A stretch of DNA of 64,000 nucleotides, taken from NCBI GenBank assembly GCA_047621665.1, contig JBLHMB010000005.1, positions 1 to 64,000 on the forward strand. Reading direction: 5' to 3'. The position numbers and the translations under genes are program-made. This DNA comes from Actimicrobium sp047621665 (GTDB lineage Bacteria; Pseudomonadota; Gammaproteobacteria; Burkholderiales; Burkholderiaceae_D). Within the stretch, counting starts at the first letter, position 1, and every line of letters begins with the position of its first letter. The notes beneath the pieces are model-generated. The model worked only from the letters and a program-made list of their open reading frames with translations. It searched no databases and was not told the origin of the DNA. Shown piece after piece: positions 1-8,869 of the stretch.

Positions 1-171
1 TTTTTTCAGGGGCTTGGCCAGCTGCATCGCAATATTGCAGGACACATCGCCATGGGCAGGATCGCGCGGACGCTCGAGCACGACTGTCGGCTGCAGGTCG
101 GTACCGGCCACCAGTGGTGCCAGGGCAGAGTTGAAAAGGGCGACGACGCGTTGTTTCTGGAGAGCGAGCAT
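1..171 (-). CDS. argS: Arginyl-tRNA synthetase, N-terminal fragment (cut by window edge)
   Basis: The reverse strand from an ATG at 171 encodes 57 residues and runs off the left edge of the window. It begins MLALQKQRVVALFNSALAP and contains ERPRDPAHGDVSCNIAMQLA, which matches the N-terminal additional domain of class I arginyl-tRNA synthetase, including the conserved P-HGD-S-N-A pattern before the HIGH motif. The enzyme charges tRNA-Arg in the cytoplasm. Only the start is visible, so completeness cannot be judged. The next gene on the same strand ends 50 bases upstream. Confidence 0.9.
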   Translation of the reverse strand, partial: MLALQKQRVVALFNSALAPLVAGTDLQPTVVLERPRDPAHGDVSCNIAMQLAKPLKK

Positions 172-221
172 GAGTGTGTGGGGAGCGGGGAAGACGGAAA
201 CCGATTATACCGACGCCACTG

Positions 222-626
222 TCAGCTGCCTAACTTGTCGCGGCAGTAGCTGTCCAGAAAGCGTTGTAGCTGGAACGCATGCGGCAGCCAGGGCTGACCG
301 GACAAGCCGGCCGGATCGCGAAACAGATAGGTCTGTACATCGACCAGCGCGCCGTCCCCGGTCGTGGCTTGCAAGCCGATGCGGTGATACGCGTCACCTT
401 CGAAGTGATCGAGCGTGGCCAGGTCCGCCGCGTCGATGTCGCGATAGAGAAGTCCAGCCACACCGGCACCGGCCTCGCTCACGATGCCGGGATAAGTATC
501 CCCGCTGACCGCATAGCGCCGGTGGTTCTCGATGCAGGCCGGCTGCGAGACATAGCTGCCGCGCACGACACGCTGCCAGACTTCGGGAAACATCAGCGAA
601 CCATAGGTGAATACGTGGATGGACAT
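222..626 (-). CDS. Gamma-glutamylcyclotransferase-like (AIG2/GGCT fold) protein
   Basis: The product has 134 residues and starts at MSIHVFTYGSLMF. The YGSL motif close to the N-terminus is the gamma-glutamyl binding loop of the GGCT/AIG2 family, and the acidic residue in DHFEGDAYHRI fits the family's catalytic glutamate. Family members release 5-oxoproline from gamma-glutamyl amines or peptides; the substrate here cannot be told. The frame stays open upstream of 626, but homology begins at this ATG, so the shorter start was chosen. It is cytoplasmic with no signal peptide. It lies between argS and a leftward sensory cluster and may be a single-gene unit. Confidence 0.8.
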   Translation of the reverse strand: MSIHVFTYGSLMFPEVWQRVVRGSYVSQPACIENHRRYAVSGDTYPGIVSEAGAGVAGLLYRDIDAADLATLDHFEGDAYHRIGLQATTGDGALVDVQTYLFRDPAGLSGQPWLPHAFQLQRFLDSYCRDKLGS

Positions 627-663
627 AACGCAGACCTGAAAAGAATGGCAGTCTATTTTGCCA

Positions 664-694
664 TGCCGTGCCGTGCCGGACCGGACCGGACCGG
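664..694. repeat. Short pentanucleotide repeats (TGCCG x3, then CCGGA x3)
   Basis: Three TGCCG units at 664-678 run into three CCGGA units at 676-690, ending CCGGT. The repeat sits between the stop of the PstS-like gene (697) and the start of the cyclotransferase gene (626), so it is intergenic. No function can be assigned. Slippage during replication is the simplest origin. Confidence 0.6.
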
Positions 695-696
695 TC

Positions 697-1110
697 CTAC
701 TTGCGCGCCACCACATTGAGCCCCGGCCGCAGTTCGGCCGCATCGATGTAACCGATACCGCCCGGTGTGGTCAGTACATAGCGGATGACCGCAGCGGCGG
801 CGTCCATCTCGACCGGCGGCGTACCCTTGCCTATGTAACGACGTACTGTCCAGTAGGCATCGTATTTTTCTTCATCCTGGTCAAGGAACTCCTGCAGGAA
901 ACGGACCCGTTCCAGGGAGCCTGACTTCATGGAGACCGGCGTCACACTGATACCGGCAACGGCAATGAATTTTCCGGTATAGATTTTTTGTACTGTGAGC
1001 ACATCCATTTTCGGTACGTTGCTGTTGCCGATGACAACGATATCAGCGGCCCTTGCCGGCAGCGCCAGCAACGCCACGCACAGGGCCATAATCTGCAGGA
1101 GGAAGGTCAT
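697..1110 (-). CDS. Small PstS-like periplasmic substrate-binding protein
   Basis: The product has 137 residues. A signal peptide (MTFLLQIMALCVALLALPARA, cleaved before ADIVVIGN) leads into a short PBP-like domain with VQKIYTGKF, SGSLERVRFLQ, YWTVRRYIGKGTPP and TTPGGIGYID. These motifs are shared with the C-terminal half of phosphate-binding PstS proteins. At about 115 mature residues it is far shorter than real PstS and belongs to the small stand-alone family. The ATG at 1110 is preferred over 1119 because GAGAGG lies 9 bases before 1110 but abuts 1119. It follows the barrel gene by 13 bases, so the two are probably co-transcribed. Its ligand is unknown. Confidence 0.75.
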   Translation of the reverse strand: MTFLLQIMALCVALLALPARAADIVVIGNSNVPKMDVLTVQKIYTGKFIAVAGISVTPVSMKSGSLERVRFLQEFLDQDEEKYDAYWTVRRYIGKGTPPVEMDAAAAVIRYVLTTPGGIGYIDAAELRPGLNVVARK

Positions 1111-1123
1111 GATGATCATCCTC

Positions 1124-2407
1124 TCAGAACACGAAACTGCAGGACAGCGACAGCACATTGACCACCTGATTGCCGGATTCGCCACCGGCCGGTGCATCGA
1201 TCAGGCCGGATACCAAACCCGTGCGGGTGCGGGTCCATTCGGCCTTGAGCTTGGTAGTCGGACTGAGCCGGTACGAGGTGCCCAGCGCCCAGGTGGTCTG
1301 ATCGAATGGGTTCAGGCTATCAGCACCGGCACGTTGCGAAGCATTGATCTGCGCCGCGCCAGGGATAAAAGCCGGCACCCGGCTGGCGTTGACCTTGCCG
1401 TAAAAATCACGCACTTCCGGCCTCGACAGCAAGCGCCCGACACTGACATACGGCGTCCATGCACCGACCGGTCGCAGCACGGCCAGATAGGCACCCTGGG
1501 AATTGCTACCGGCGTTGACGCCAATCACGTTGCGTCGCACATATTCCCCCATCAGGCGGAAATCCGCACCGACACCGATATCCGCACCGATGACATAGGT
1601 CGGCGTATGGATTTCAGTGACGGTATTCAGCCCCGGCCCCGGCATCAGCGACGACACCTGGTAATAACTGATGCCAGGCCCAATCGTCACACGCGGAAAA
1701 GTCACTGGAAAGGATTGTCCGTCGCGCGTCCTGACCCGTCCGTCGTGGGCACCGAGTCGGTACAAATTGTCATTACGCTGAAAAGTCAGCACCAGTCCGC
1801 GCGCACCGACCTTCAGCGGCGAAAAAACCGCCCCCGGCAAACCGGCAGCCGGGTTATCACGCAGGTAAGTCCGATACGTGATGCTGGTCGATCCCAGGTA
1901 GCCATCGAGCATCCATTCGCCAGCCGGCGTATTCCAGGTCTTGGTGATGGCGAGTCCGTCAATGTCGGTCGTCGGCGAGGTCGAATACACTTCGGTTGGC
2001 AGCTGTGCAAAATCAAACGTGGTGCCCACATCAGTACTTTCGCTGCGCAGGTAGAACGGTACCCGCAGGCGACCAGCCCGCACCAGCCAGTCGTTGCTCG
2101 GACGCCAGGACAAAAAAGCCCAGCTGATCGTTGCATCGGTCGTCGTGTCGTTATTCAATGACGCTGCGATCTTGCCCTGTAACGTGACGCTGAACTGATC
2201 ATTGAGCCGGGCATCGACTTGCAGGCCCAGCACGCTGTCACGCTTAAAGGTGCCGCCGTCATCGACGAAGCGCTGGTACTTGTAAGGCTGGTCCGAGCGG
2301 CTATAACCGAACGTGCCGAAACCCGATGTCGACAGGTCGAGTGCGACGGCAGGCATGGTCATGGTGGTGCCAGCGGCCAGCACGATGGCGATGAGGCGTA
2401 ATTTCAT
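1124..2407 (-). CDS. Outer-membrane beta-barrel (porin-like) protein
   Basis: The product has 427 residues, with a signal peptide ending PAVA before LDLSTSGFGTFGYS. The rest is rich in alternating amphipathic strands and ends in SLSCSFVF, with a terminal Phe typical of Bam-dependent barrels. AFLSWRPSNDWLVRAGRLRVP resembles the strand-turn patterns of porins that accompany small PstS-like proteins. The ATG at 2407 has GGAAGGAAT upstream. It lies 41 bases after the HD-GYP regulator and 13 bases before the PstS-like gene, so it is probably the third gene of a four-gene unit. The pore substrate is unknown. Confidence 0.75.
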   Translation of the reverse strand: MKLRLIAIVLAAGTTMTMPAVALDLSTSGFGTFGYSRSDQPYKYQRFVDDGGTFKRDSVLGLQVDARLNDQFSVTLQGKIAASLNNDTTTDATISWAFLSWRPSNDWLVRAGRLRVPFYLRSESTDVGTTFDFAQLPTEVYSTSPTTDIDGLAITKTWNTPAGEWMLDGYLGSTSITYRTYLRDNPAAGLPGAVFSPLKVGARGLVLTFQRNDNLYRLGAHDGRVRTRDGQSFPVTFPRVTIGPGISYYQVSSLMPGPGLNTVTEIHTPTYVIGADIGVGADFRLMGEYVRRNVIGVNAGSNSQGAYLAVLRPVGAWTPYVSVGRLLSRPEVRDFYGKVNASRVPAFIPGAAQINASQRAGADSLNPFDQTTWALGTSYRLSPTTKLKAEWTRTRTGLVSGLIDAPAGGESGNQVVNVLSLSCSFVF

Positions 2408-2448
2408 GGCGGATTCCTTCCGGTATCGACCGGTACCGCGATCAAAGT

Positions 2449-3546
2449 TCATGCTTGGTCGACCCATTGTGCAGCAACGCGTTCGAATTCCGGCCGGATC
2501 ATCAGGAAGGCATCGACCACATCGGGATCAAAATGCAGACCACGACCGGCCACGATGATGGCGCTGGCCTCGTCAATGTGCATCGGTTCTTTGTACGGTC
2601 GACGCGATAGCAGGGCATCGAACACATCGGCCAGCGCCATCAGTCGCGCTGACAACGGAATGGCGTGTCCCGCCAGCGCATCGGGGTAGCCGGAGCCGTC
2701 CCATTTTTCATGATGCGAAAGAGCAATTTCCTTCGCCAGATCGAGGAACCGGCCGCGCTCTCCCATCAGCGCACCGGCCTTCACCAGCATGTCGTAGCCG
2801 CAGCGGGAATGGGTTTTCATGATGGTGAATTCGGCGCTGGTGAGCTTGCCGGGCTTGAGCAGGATCTCATCGGGGATGGCGATCTTGCCGATGTCGTGCA
2901 GCGGCGCGGACTTGCTCATCTGGTCAATATAGCCCGGTGTGAGACGCGCGCGGTATTGCGGCAGACGCGCCAGTTCGACACCGAGCAGCCGTACGTATTC
3001 CTGGGTGCGGCGGATATGATTGCCCGTCGTCTCGTCGCGAAACTCGGCCAGCGACACCATCACGCAAATGGCGGCATCCTGCAGGTGATTGATCTCCGAC
3101 AGACGCAGATCGACCTGCTGCTGCAGCCAGGCGTTGCGGTCTTGCAGGAAAGCTTGCCATGACTGGATATCGAGGTGAGTCTTGACCCGTGCCGCGACAA
3201 TCGGCGGACTGATCGGCTTGTGAACGAAATCAACCGCACCGACGGCGAAGCCTTCTTCCTCAGCGGCGAGATCAGTGCGTGCCGTCAAAAAAATTACTGG
3301 AACATGACGCGTTACTGGATCGGCCTTGAGACGCCGGCAGACCTCGAAGCCGTCCATGTCCGGCATCATGATGTCGAGCAAAATCAGATCCGGCGGCGCG
3401 GCAGCCGCCAGCGCCAGTGCCTTGGCACCGTTGGCGGCGACCTTGACGCGATACAGGTCCTTGAGCAAATGGGTCAGTACGCTCAGATTGAGCGGAGTGT
3501 CGTCGACCACCAGAATGGTGGCACGTGGCTGGTCCGGCGGAGTCAT
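2449..3546 (-). CDS. Response regulator with HD-GYP c-di-GMP phosphodiesterase output domain
   Basis: The product has 365 residues. The receiver domain (about 8-125) has the acidic pair D15-D16, phospho-acceptor D58 in LILLDIMMPDMDG, and K110 in FVHKP. The HD-GYP domain (about 155-350) has the HD pair at H217-D218 (HDIGK), HHEKWDGSGYP at 278-288 and ADVFDAL. All residues expected of an active metal-dependent c-di-GMP phosphodiesterase (RpfG class) are visible. Its ATG overlaps the stop of the upstream hybrid kinase by four bases (3543-3546), implying translational coupling and that the kinase or its HPt domain phosphorylates it. Confidence 0.93.
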   Translation of the reverse strand: MTPPDQPRATILVVDDTPLNLSVLTHLLKDLYRVKVAANGAKALALAAAAPPDLILLDIMMPDMDGFEVCRRLKADPVTRHVPVIFLTARTDLAAEEEGFAVGAVDFVHKPISPPIVAARVKTHLDIQSWQAFLQDRNAWLQQQVDLRLSEINHLQDAAICVMVSLAEFRDETTGNHIRRTQEYVRLLGVELARLPQYRARLTPGYIDQMSKSAPLHDIGKIAIPDEILLKPGKLTSAEFTIMKTHSRCGYDMLVKAGALMGERGRFLDLAKEIALSHHEKWDGSGYPDALAGHAIPLSARLMALADVFDALLSRRPYKEPMHIDEASAIIVAGRGLHFDPDVVDAFLMIRPEFERVAAQWVDQA

Positions 3547-6341
3547 AAGGCTACTTGTTCTGGTGTGGCATCGGCCAGTATCGCCAATACGCTGTCAAAT
3601 TCAAAATTCTGCAGTGCACTGCCGATGCGCTGTCGCTGTGCCGGCGAAAACAGGCCGGCGAGATTGTGCCCGTGCTGCTGCCACAAGTCGAGCGCAGCGC
3701 TATCGCCTTCCTCGAGCAGTTGGCGTAACTGCTGCAAACAGGCCGGAGCCGATAGCTGCGCACCGCCTGCTGTCACCGCGGCATGGGCGGCGACTTCCTG
3801 CACTGCAAAATACTGTTGCAAGCCAGTCAGCAGTGGCGTCATCACTCGCGCCATACACTCCTGTGCCTGGACGGCTGCATCGGCGTGCCGGGCGGCGCAG
3901 GCCTGTTCCAGCGCGGCGGCCGGTTGCTGCAAGTCGACCATACCCAACGTGCCCGCCAGTCCCTTCAGCGTATGCGCCAGCATTTCCATTTGCTGCCATT
4001 GCGCATCGGCCAGCAATTGCTGCGAGCGCGCGTTGCAGTCCGCATAGCTCTCGACGAACATCGTCAGCAATTGCAAGTACATCGATTCCGATTCTGCAGA
4101 AAATCGCACTCCTTCTACGGTATCGAGACCATCGATACGGGGCAGTATCGTGCGACTACCGGCTGGTGCGGCAACCTGCCCGACGGCGTTCGCCGGTACC
4201 GTACGCCGTGCCGGACAATAGCGTGCCAGCGTCGCATACAACAGCGCCGGCTCGACCGGTTTGCCGAGGTGGCCATTCATGCCGGCGGCGATGCAGCGTT
4301 CACGCTCTTCGAGCATCGCGTGAGCGGTCATCGCAATGACCGGCAAGTCGACGAGGCGCGGATCGGCGCGCACCCGCAAGGTCGCTTCGTAGCCATCCAT
4401 CACCGGCATCTGCAAGTCCATCAACACCACATCGAAGTGGCCGGCAGCTTCGGCGACCAGCAGGTCGAGCGCTTCCTGACCGTTCCTGGCCAGCGTCACC
4501 CGGGCACCACGACTTTCGATGAGTTCGATCGCCAGTTGCTGGTTGATCGCGTTGTCTTCTGCCAGCAATACGTGCATGCCGGCCAGATCCACCGTCGCAA
4601 AATTATCCACTTGCTGTGCCCGCGCGACATCCTCACCCTGCGCCATCAGAAACCGCGCTGTGCAATGGAAACGCGCGCCTGCTCCTGCATGGCTCTCGGC
4701 CCAGATGTGACCGCCCATCAGCTCGACAAATTTTTTCGAGATGCTCAGACCCAGTCCGGTACCGCCGTACTTGCGGGTAGTCGAACCATCTGCCTGGGTA
4801 AATTCCTGAAACAGGCGTGCCAGTTGTGCTTGCTCCATTCCGATGCCGGTATCGGTGACGATAAAATGCAGCAGCAGGTCATCCGCACCGTGCCGGTCGA
4901 TTTGCACCTCCAGCGTCACGCTGCCGTGATCAGTGAACTTGACCGCGTTCGACAACAGATTGGTCAGTATCTGTGACAGGCGCAGCGGGTCACCCAACAA
5001 TGCGCCCTGCCGACCCGGCAGCAGCGGATCAGCCAGCATCGAAGACAGCACCAGACCCTTCTCACGGGCCGGCTCGCTCAATAATTCGAGGGCATTGGCG
5101 ATCACGTCGTCCAGCAGGAACGGGACATGTTCGAGTTCGAGTTTGCCGGCTTCGACCTTGGAAAAATCGAGAATGTCGTTGAGCAGGCCCAGCAACGATT
5201 TGGCCGACAGATGGGCTTTGCTGACGTAATCATGCTGGCGTTGCGTGAGATCGGTGCGCAACGCCAGGTAAGTCATGCCGATAATGGCATTCATCGGGGT
5301 ACGGATTTCATGGCTCATGTTTGCCAGGAACATCGATTTGGCGCGGGTCGCGTCTTCGGCTTTCTGGTTGGCCGCTTCGAGCGCCTGCTGCGCCTCCTGG
5401 CGCAAACCGATGTCGCGCTCGATCGACTCGGCCATGCCGTCGAGCGTGAAGCCCAACGATACCAATTCCCGTACGCCCTGTGTGCTATGCCGATCCAGTA
5501 GCGCCGCCGTCGCGACTCGCGCCGAGTACTCCCCGGCGGCCAGGTGCCGGGCCGCTCTCGACAGTCTCTCGATCGGACGCAGCACCTGCCGGCGGATCAC
5601 TTGCGACGCCGCCAGAATCATCAGCAGCGTGAAGCCGAGGCTGCAAGACATCCAAAAAATCCAGCGTTCAAGGTCACGGGCGGCACGCGACACCGCCAGA
5701 TTAGTGCGGGCATCGACCAGCAAACTGAGCGTCACGACGGATTTCGACAAGTCCGCCTTGAGCGCATTGTAGGGTTTGCTATACACCAGCTGGTTGGCGA
5801 AGATCAAATGCGGCTCACCATCGGAGACAAACTCCTGCGTGGCCGGATCGAACAATCCCTGGGTTGCCGCGAAGGCGATTTGTTCCATCTGCTTCATCGC
5901 ATTGGTGACGGTCTCGACGTCGCTGAGGGCCTTGAATTCGTCGGCACTGAAGCCGAGTGATTTCATCCGCTCGGAGAGTGAGAACCGCACGCCCTGTGCC
6001 GGCATCTTGTGAGGAATGATTCCGGCAATCACCATGTCCCAGTAAGCCGCGGCGCCGTAGCCGGAAGGCTGCGGTTTCTCGCCTTCGCGAATACCGAGGA
6101 TGTCGTAGTAGTAGGTCAGATAGCGCGCTTCGCCGGTGCTCGTGTAAGTGCGCACAAGACTGGTCAGTCGCCCGGTATCGTCCTTGAGCTGCTCAGCCAG
6201 CAAGAGGGCATCCTGCCGATGCGCCTGCGCCATCACGACGCTGTTATAGGATTGCTGAATCATCACCAGAAAAATGGCATTGGCACCCAGTGCCAATATC
6301 ACTACCAGCGAGAACCAGAAGGATAATTTTTTTAGTTTCAC
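3543..6341 (-). CDS. Hybrid sensor histidine kinase (TM sensor, HAMP-like, HisKA, HATPase, REC, HPt)
   Basis: The product has 932 residues. There is a transmembrane segment at about 9-30, a periplasmic sensor of some 195 residues containing YLTYYYDILGIREGEKP, and a second membrane segment near 228-248 followed by a linker. The HisKA domain has H344 in ANMSHEIRTPMN. The ATPase has the N box (LTNLLSNAVKF), G1 (DTGIGM) and G2 (GGTGLGLSI). The receiver has D642 in VVLMDLQMPVMDG, and the C-terminal HPt has H790 in LAHTLKGLAGTLG. This is a complete phosphorelay in one chain. The translationally coupled HD-GYP regulator is the likely recipient, which would link an external signal to c-di-GMP breakdown. 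The signal is unknown. Confidence 0.93.
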   Translation of the reverse strand: MKLKKLSFWFSLVVILALGANAIFLVMIQQSYNSVVMAQAHRQDALLLAEQLKDDTGRLTSLVRTYTSTGEARYLTYYYDILGIREGEKPQPSGYGAAAYWDMVIAGIIPHKMPAQGVRFSLSERMKSLGFSADEFKALSDVETVTNAMKQMEQIAFAATQGLFDPATQEFVSDGEPHLIFANQLVYSKPYNALKADLSKSVVTLSLLVDARTNLAVSRAARDLERWIFWMSCSLGFTLLMILAASQVIRRQVLRPIERLSRAARHLAAGEYSARVATAALLDRHSTQGVRELVSLGFTLDGMAESIERDIGLRQEAQQALEAANQKAEDATRAKSMFLANMSHEIRTPMNAIIGMTYLALRTDLTQRQHDYVSKAHLSAKSLLGLLNDILDFSKVEAGKLELEHVPFLLDDVIANALELLSEPAREKGLVLSSMLADPLLPGRQGALLGDPLRLSQILTNLLSNAVKFTDHGSVTLEVQIDRHGADDLLLHFIVTDTGIGMEQAQLARLFQEFTQADGSTTRKYGGTGLGLSISKKFVELMGGHIWAESHAGAGARFHCTARFLMAQGEDVARAQQVDNFATVDLAGMHVLLAEDNAINQQLAIELIESRGARVTLARNGQEALDLLVAEAAGHFDVVLMDLQMPVMDGYEATLRVRADPRLVDLPVIAMTAHAMLEERERCIAAGMNGHLGKPVEPALLYATLARYCPARRTVPANAVGQVAAPAGSRTILPRIDGLDTVEGVRFSAESESMYLQLLTMFVESYADCNARSQQLLADAQWQQMEMLAHTLKGLAGTLGMVDLQQPAAALEQACAARHADAAVQAQECMARVMTPLLTGLQQYFAVQEVAAHAAVTAGGAQLSAPACLQQLRQLLEEGDSAALDLWQQHGHNLAGLFSPAQRQRIGSALQNFEFDSVLAILADATPEQVAL

Positions 6342-6660
6342 GATTTTAGTTTGTTAGCTCACGCGCGGGTCGCCTGCTCCGACCGCTACCGCTGGTATTC
6401 CTGCTGGTCGAACAAAGCAGAAAGACCGCCGGGCAAACAGCTAAAACTAATTATCTACAGAGGTGGAACAGGGGAGGGCAAGCATACCAAACAAGCGTGA
6501 AAAGTTCTTGAACACAATTACTTAACGGCAATACTTTTGGTTTCTATTTACTTGCACTAACAAATTACAGCATCTCTTCAGGTTGCAAAAAATTGAGACT
6601 TAATGGCGTGTCGTTACCGAAACTGGCCCTGCAGTGGCGGCACTATCCACGTTGCTCCGG
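6342..6660. other. Intergenic region upstream of the hybrid kinase
   Basis: This 319-base gap lies between the end of the aldo/keto reductase gene and the start of the kinase gene, both read leftward. It is AT-rich compared with its surroundings, especially 6430-6600. It presumably holds the promoter of the kinase operon on the reverse strand. I see no convincing terminator, operator or small gene. Confidence 0.4.
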
Positions 6661-7569
6661 CTACGCCACCTCGACTCCGGTGGATGCGGCCAGAATCGCA
6701 AACCATTCTGCGCGCGTCAGAACGACTTGCGTTGCCGCCACCGCTTCGGCAATCGCTGCGATCCGGCCGGACCCGGTCAGCACCAGCGGGCGCGACGGAT
6801 GACGCAATACCCAGGCGATGGCGATGACGGCCGGCGATACCGCATACACCGCAGCAATCCGTGCCAGCACCGCACGGACCCGCACCGCTTGTACGTCCGG
6901 TTCACCAAACAACCGTCCACCCGCCAACGCTGACCAGATCATCGGCGCGCAGCGCAACCGCTGGGCCTGGTCCAGCGTCCCGTCGTCGAGTGCCGGCACA
7001 TGCAATACCGACAGCTCGACCTGATTGGTCACCAGCGGATGACGCGATGCCAGCAAGGCGAATTGTGCCGGCGTGAAGTTGGACGCACCAAAGAAGCGTA
7101 CTTTGCCATCGCGCTGCAACAGGCCGAACGCTTCGGCGACTTCATCGGCTTCCATCAGCGGATCGGGACGGTGAATCAGCAGCAAGTCGAGGTAATCGGT
7201 CCCCAGATTTTTGAGGGATTGCTCAACCGAGGCAATCAGATGTTCCCGGCCCGTATCGTAATGCTTGATGACGTGCGCCGGACGGTTCGGGTGCACCAGA
7301 CGGATGCCACATTTGCTGACGATCTGTAGCCGCTGACGCAAGCCCGGCGCCAGCGCCAGCGCTTCGCCGAACAGCGCCTCCGAAGTGTAGCCGCCATAGA
7401 TATCAGCCTGGTCCATCGTGCTGACTCCGAGCGCGACGGCTTGATCGACCAGTGCCAGACGTTGCTGCGCGGTCATTTGCCATTCGCCTAGCCGCCACAG
7501 GCCCAGCACGATCCGGGACAACTCCGGACCATCGGGAGCCAGCACACTGCGAGGTGCCTGCATCACCAT
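6661..7569 (-). CDS. Aldo/keto reductase (YdhF-like subfamily)
   Basis: The product has 302 residues and one aldo/keto reductase TIM barrel. Visible catalytic elements are Asp and Tyr in DQADIYGGYTSE (about 53-64), Lys in IVSKCGIR and His in LLIHRPDPL. The NADPH-site strand VLTGSGRIAAIAEA lies near the C-terminus. It reduces carbonyls with NADPH in the cytoplasm; the substrate is not predictable. The start at 7569 overlaps the end of the preceding SHOCT gene by seven bases, and a second ATG at 7563 overlaps that stop as TGATG, so the pair is translationally coupled whichever start is used. Confidence 0.88.
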   Translation of the reverse strand: MVMQAPRSVLAPDGPELSRIVLGLWRLGEWQMTAQQRLALVDQAVALGVSTMDQADIYGGYTSEALFGEALALAPGLRQRLQIVSKCGIRLVHPNRPAHVIKHYDTGREHLIASVEQSLKNLGTDYLDLLLIHRPDPLMEADEVAEAFGLLQRDGKVRFFGASNFTPAQFALLASRHPLVTNQVELSVLHVPALDDGTLDQAQRLRCAPMIWSALAGGRLFGEPDVQAVRVRAVLARIAAVYAVSPAVIAIAWVLRHPSRPLVLTGSGRIAAIAEAVAATQVVLTRAEWFAILAASTGVEVA

Positions 7570-8390
7570 GCTTTCAGGATCTCGGCGCGCTTTGCCTGAT
7601 ATTCCTGCTCGCTGATCAGGTCCTGGGTGCGCAAGCGCTTGAGGCTTTTCAGGCGTTCTTCCTGCGCAGCAAAGTATTTCTCGTCCTGCGCTACCGGTGC
7701 GGCAATCATTTGCACTGGAAGCGCCGGTGCCATCTGCATCGCCGCTGCACCATTTGCCCCATTGCCTGCCAGCGGCACTACAACCCAGTCACTGCGCACA
7801 TGGCGCATGCCATCCTCAGCCAGACGGACCGGTGAGGCGGCTGTACGACTGCCGAAGTCGAAAGCGCGACGCATGCGGGTGGCGCGATAGCGCCCGATAA
7901 AATCGACCCGCGCTTCACCGAATACGATATTGAGTCCCTGTTGGTCAACAAAGGCCCGACCGCTGGTGCCCAGCTTTGCACCAAATAAACCGCTGTTGCC
8001 ACTGCTGACGATGAAGAACAACGCATCCTGCTGCGGACCGGCCTTGGCCAATGCCGCTGCCAGGCCGCGCGCGAGGTTGCGCGCACTGTCGTCGTCGAAC
8101 AAGGCCACAGACGTACTTTTGCCGGCAACCTTGAGTAATGACAACGCACGACTGACGTTATCGACCGCCAGCACATGCGGTTGCTGATTGGCAGGTGCGC
8201 TGCCAGTGGACAAATAAATCTGATCAAACTCGCCGTCATTCCAGGCCAGCTCACTTGGCACGCACGACGGACAGGCTTCGTAGCTGGAGCCTTCCACGGC
8301 GGCGAGCGCAAACGGCATGGGTGCTGTCAGAACCAGACCGAGCAAAACAGGACAACACCGTGAGGACAACAAGGAAAGCAAGGGGCGCAT
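7563..8390 (-). CDS. Secreted protein of unknown function with C-terminal SHOCT-like tail
   Basis: The product has 275 residues. A signal peptide ends near PFALA, followed by AVEGSSYEACPSCVPSELAWN, which contains a CPSC pair. The middle (about 50-200) does not match a family I recognise; it includes GNSGLFGAKLGTSGRAFVDQ and VDFIGRYRATR. The C-terminal 35 residues, including LKSLKRLRTQDLISEQEYQAK, look like a SHOCT oligomerisation motif (short C-terminal helix pair). The ATG at 8390 has GGAG five bases upstream. It is coupled to the aldo/keto reductase. Its role is unknown. Confidence 0.6.
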   Translation of the reverse strand: MRPLLSLLSSRCCPVLLGLVLTAPMPFALAAVEGSSYEACPSCVPSELAWNDGEFDQIYLSTGSAPANQQPHVLAVDNVSRALSLLKVAGKSTSVALFDDDSARNLARGLAAALAKAGPQQDALFFIVSSGNSGLFGAKLGTSGRAFVDQQGLNIVFGEARVDFIGRYRATRMRRAFDFGSRTAASPVRLAEDGMRHVRSDWVVVPLAGNGANGAAAMQMAPALPVQMIAAPVAQDEKYFAAQEERLKSLKRLRTQDLISEQEYQAKRAEILKAW

Positions 8391-8477
8391 GGCTACTCCG
8401 TTAACAAGTAAAGAATCACAAGGAAATTCAAAGGGAAACCGTAGCCGTTGCCAGCTAAATTATGTAATTTAGGTACC

Positions 8478-8492
8478 TGTAGTATTAATACA
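8478..8492. promoter_or_regulatory. Possible HexR-type operator upstream of lamB (distal box)
   Basis: The sequence TGTAGTATTAATACA is a near palindrome of the TGTA-N7-TACA type. It resembles the box TGTAGCATTACTACA in the zwf/gts divergent promoter at 17760-17774. It lies about 380 bases before the lamB start. The assignment rests on similarity to that box and to published HexR sites as I remember them. Confidence 0.4.
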
Positions 8493-8732
8493 CTAATTTT
8501 ACAACACTCAGTTGGTTAAGTTGTCACGGCTATCGTGCGCTCCTCCTCCCACTGAAAACCCTGCGACATTTCAGGATAAGCATGTGATACCAAATATCTG
8601 CAAACAAATATTCCCAAAAGATAAGTCTAAAAGTTTAGTAAAACTACAAAGAACTGCTAGAATAATCCACAGCGAGCTACAGAAACAGTTAAGTAAAGCA
8701 CAATTACTGATTTGCTAGTACTGCAATATTTT

Positions 8733-8747
8733 TGTAGTTTCACTAGA
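8733..8747. promoter_or_regulatory. Possible HexR-type operator upstream of lamB (proximal box)
   Basis: The sequence TGTAGTTTCACTAGA differs at only two of 15 positions from the box TGTAGTTTTACTAGC at 17832-17846, upstream of the glucose ABC importer. The distance from box end to start codon is almost equal in the two promoters (about 122 bases). Shared sequence and shared spacing suggest one regulator controls both genes. Confidence 0.5.
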
Positions 8748-8869
8748 TTTTTTAACGTAGCCTCATGCTGCCAACGAAGATCTAGCAATAAGAATCCGGA
8801 CTGATACCGGTTCACACGGGGATGCATCGCATCGCCACATGCTTAAAACAAAACCAATCTGGAGACGAG

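Larger units (their letters stand above)
8391..8869. other. AT-rich intergenic control region of the maltoporin gene
   Basis: This 479-base gap lies between two divergent genes, the leftward SHOCT gene and rightward lamB, and is clearly richer in A and T than its neighbours. It holds two sites similar to HexR operators (8478-8492 and 8733-8747), described separately. A possible 68-residue reading frame at 8512-8718 has no ribosome binding site or recognisable protein character and is left out. Confidence 0.5.

Noticed and set aside
995..2161. 388-codon forward open frame opposite the outer-membrane barrel gene
   Set aside because: It is rich in Arg, His and Gln without family motifs and lacks a ribosome binding site, while the reverse strand has a signal peptide and barrel pattern.
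3783..4976. Long forward frames opposite the hybrid kinase
   Set aside because: They are shadows of a kinase with every catalytic motif intact.
8512..8718. 68-codon frame in the AT-rich region before lamB
   Set aside because: It is Lys/Gln/Ser-rich because of AT-rich DNA, has no ribosome binding site and lies between operator-like boxes.
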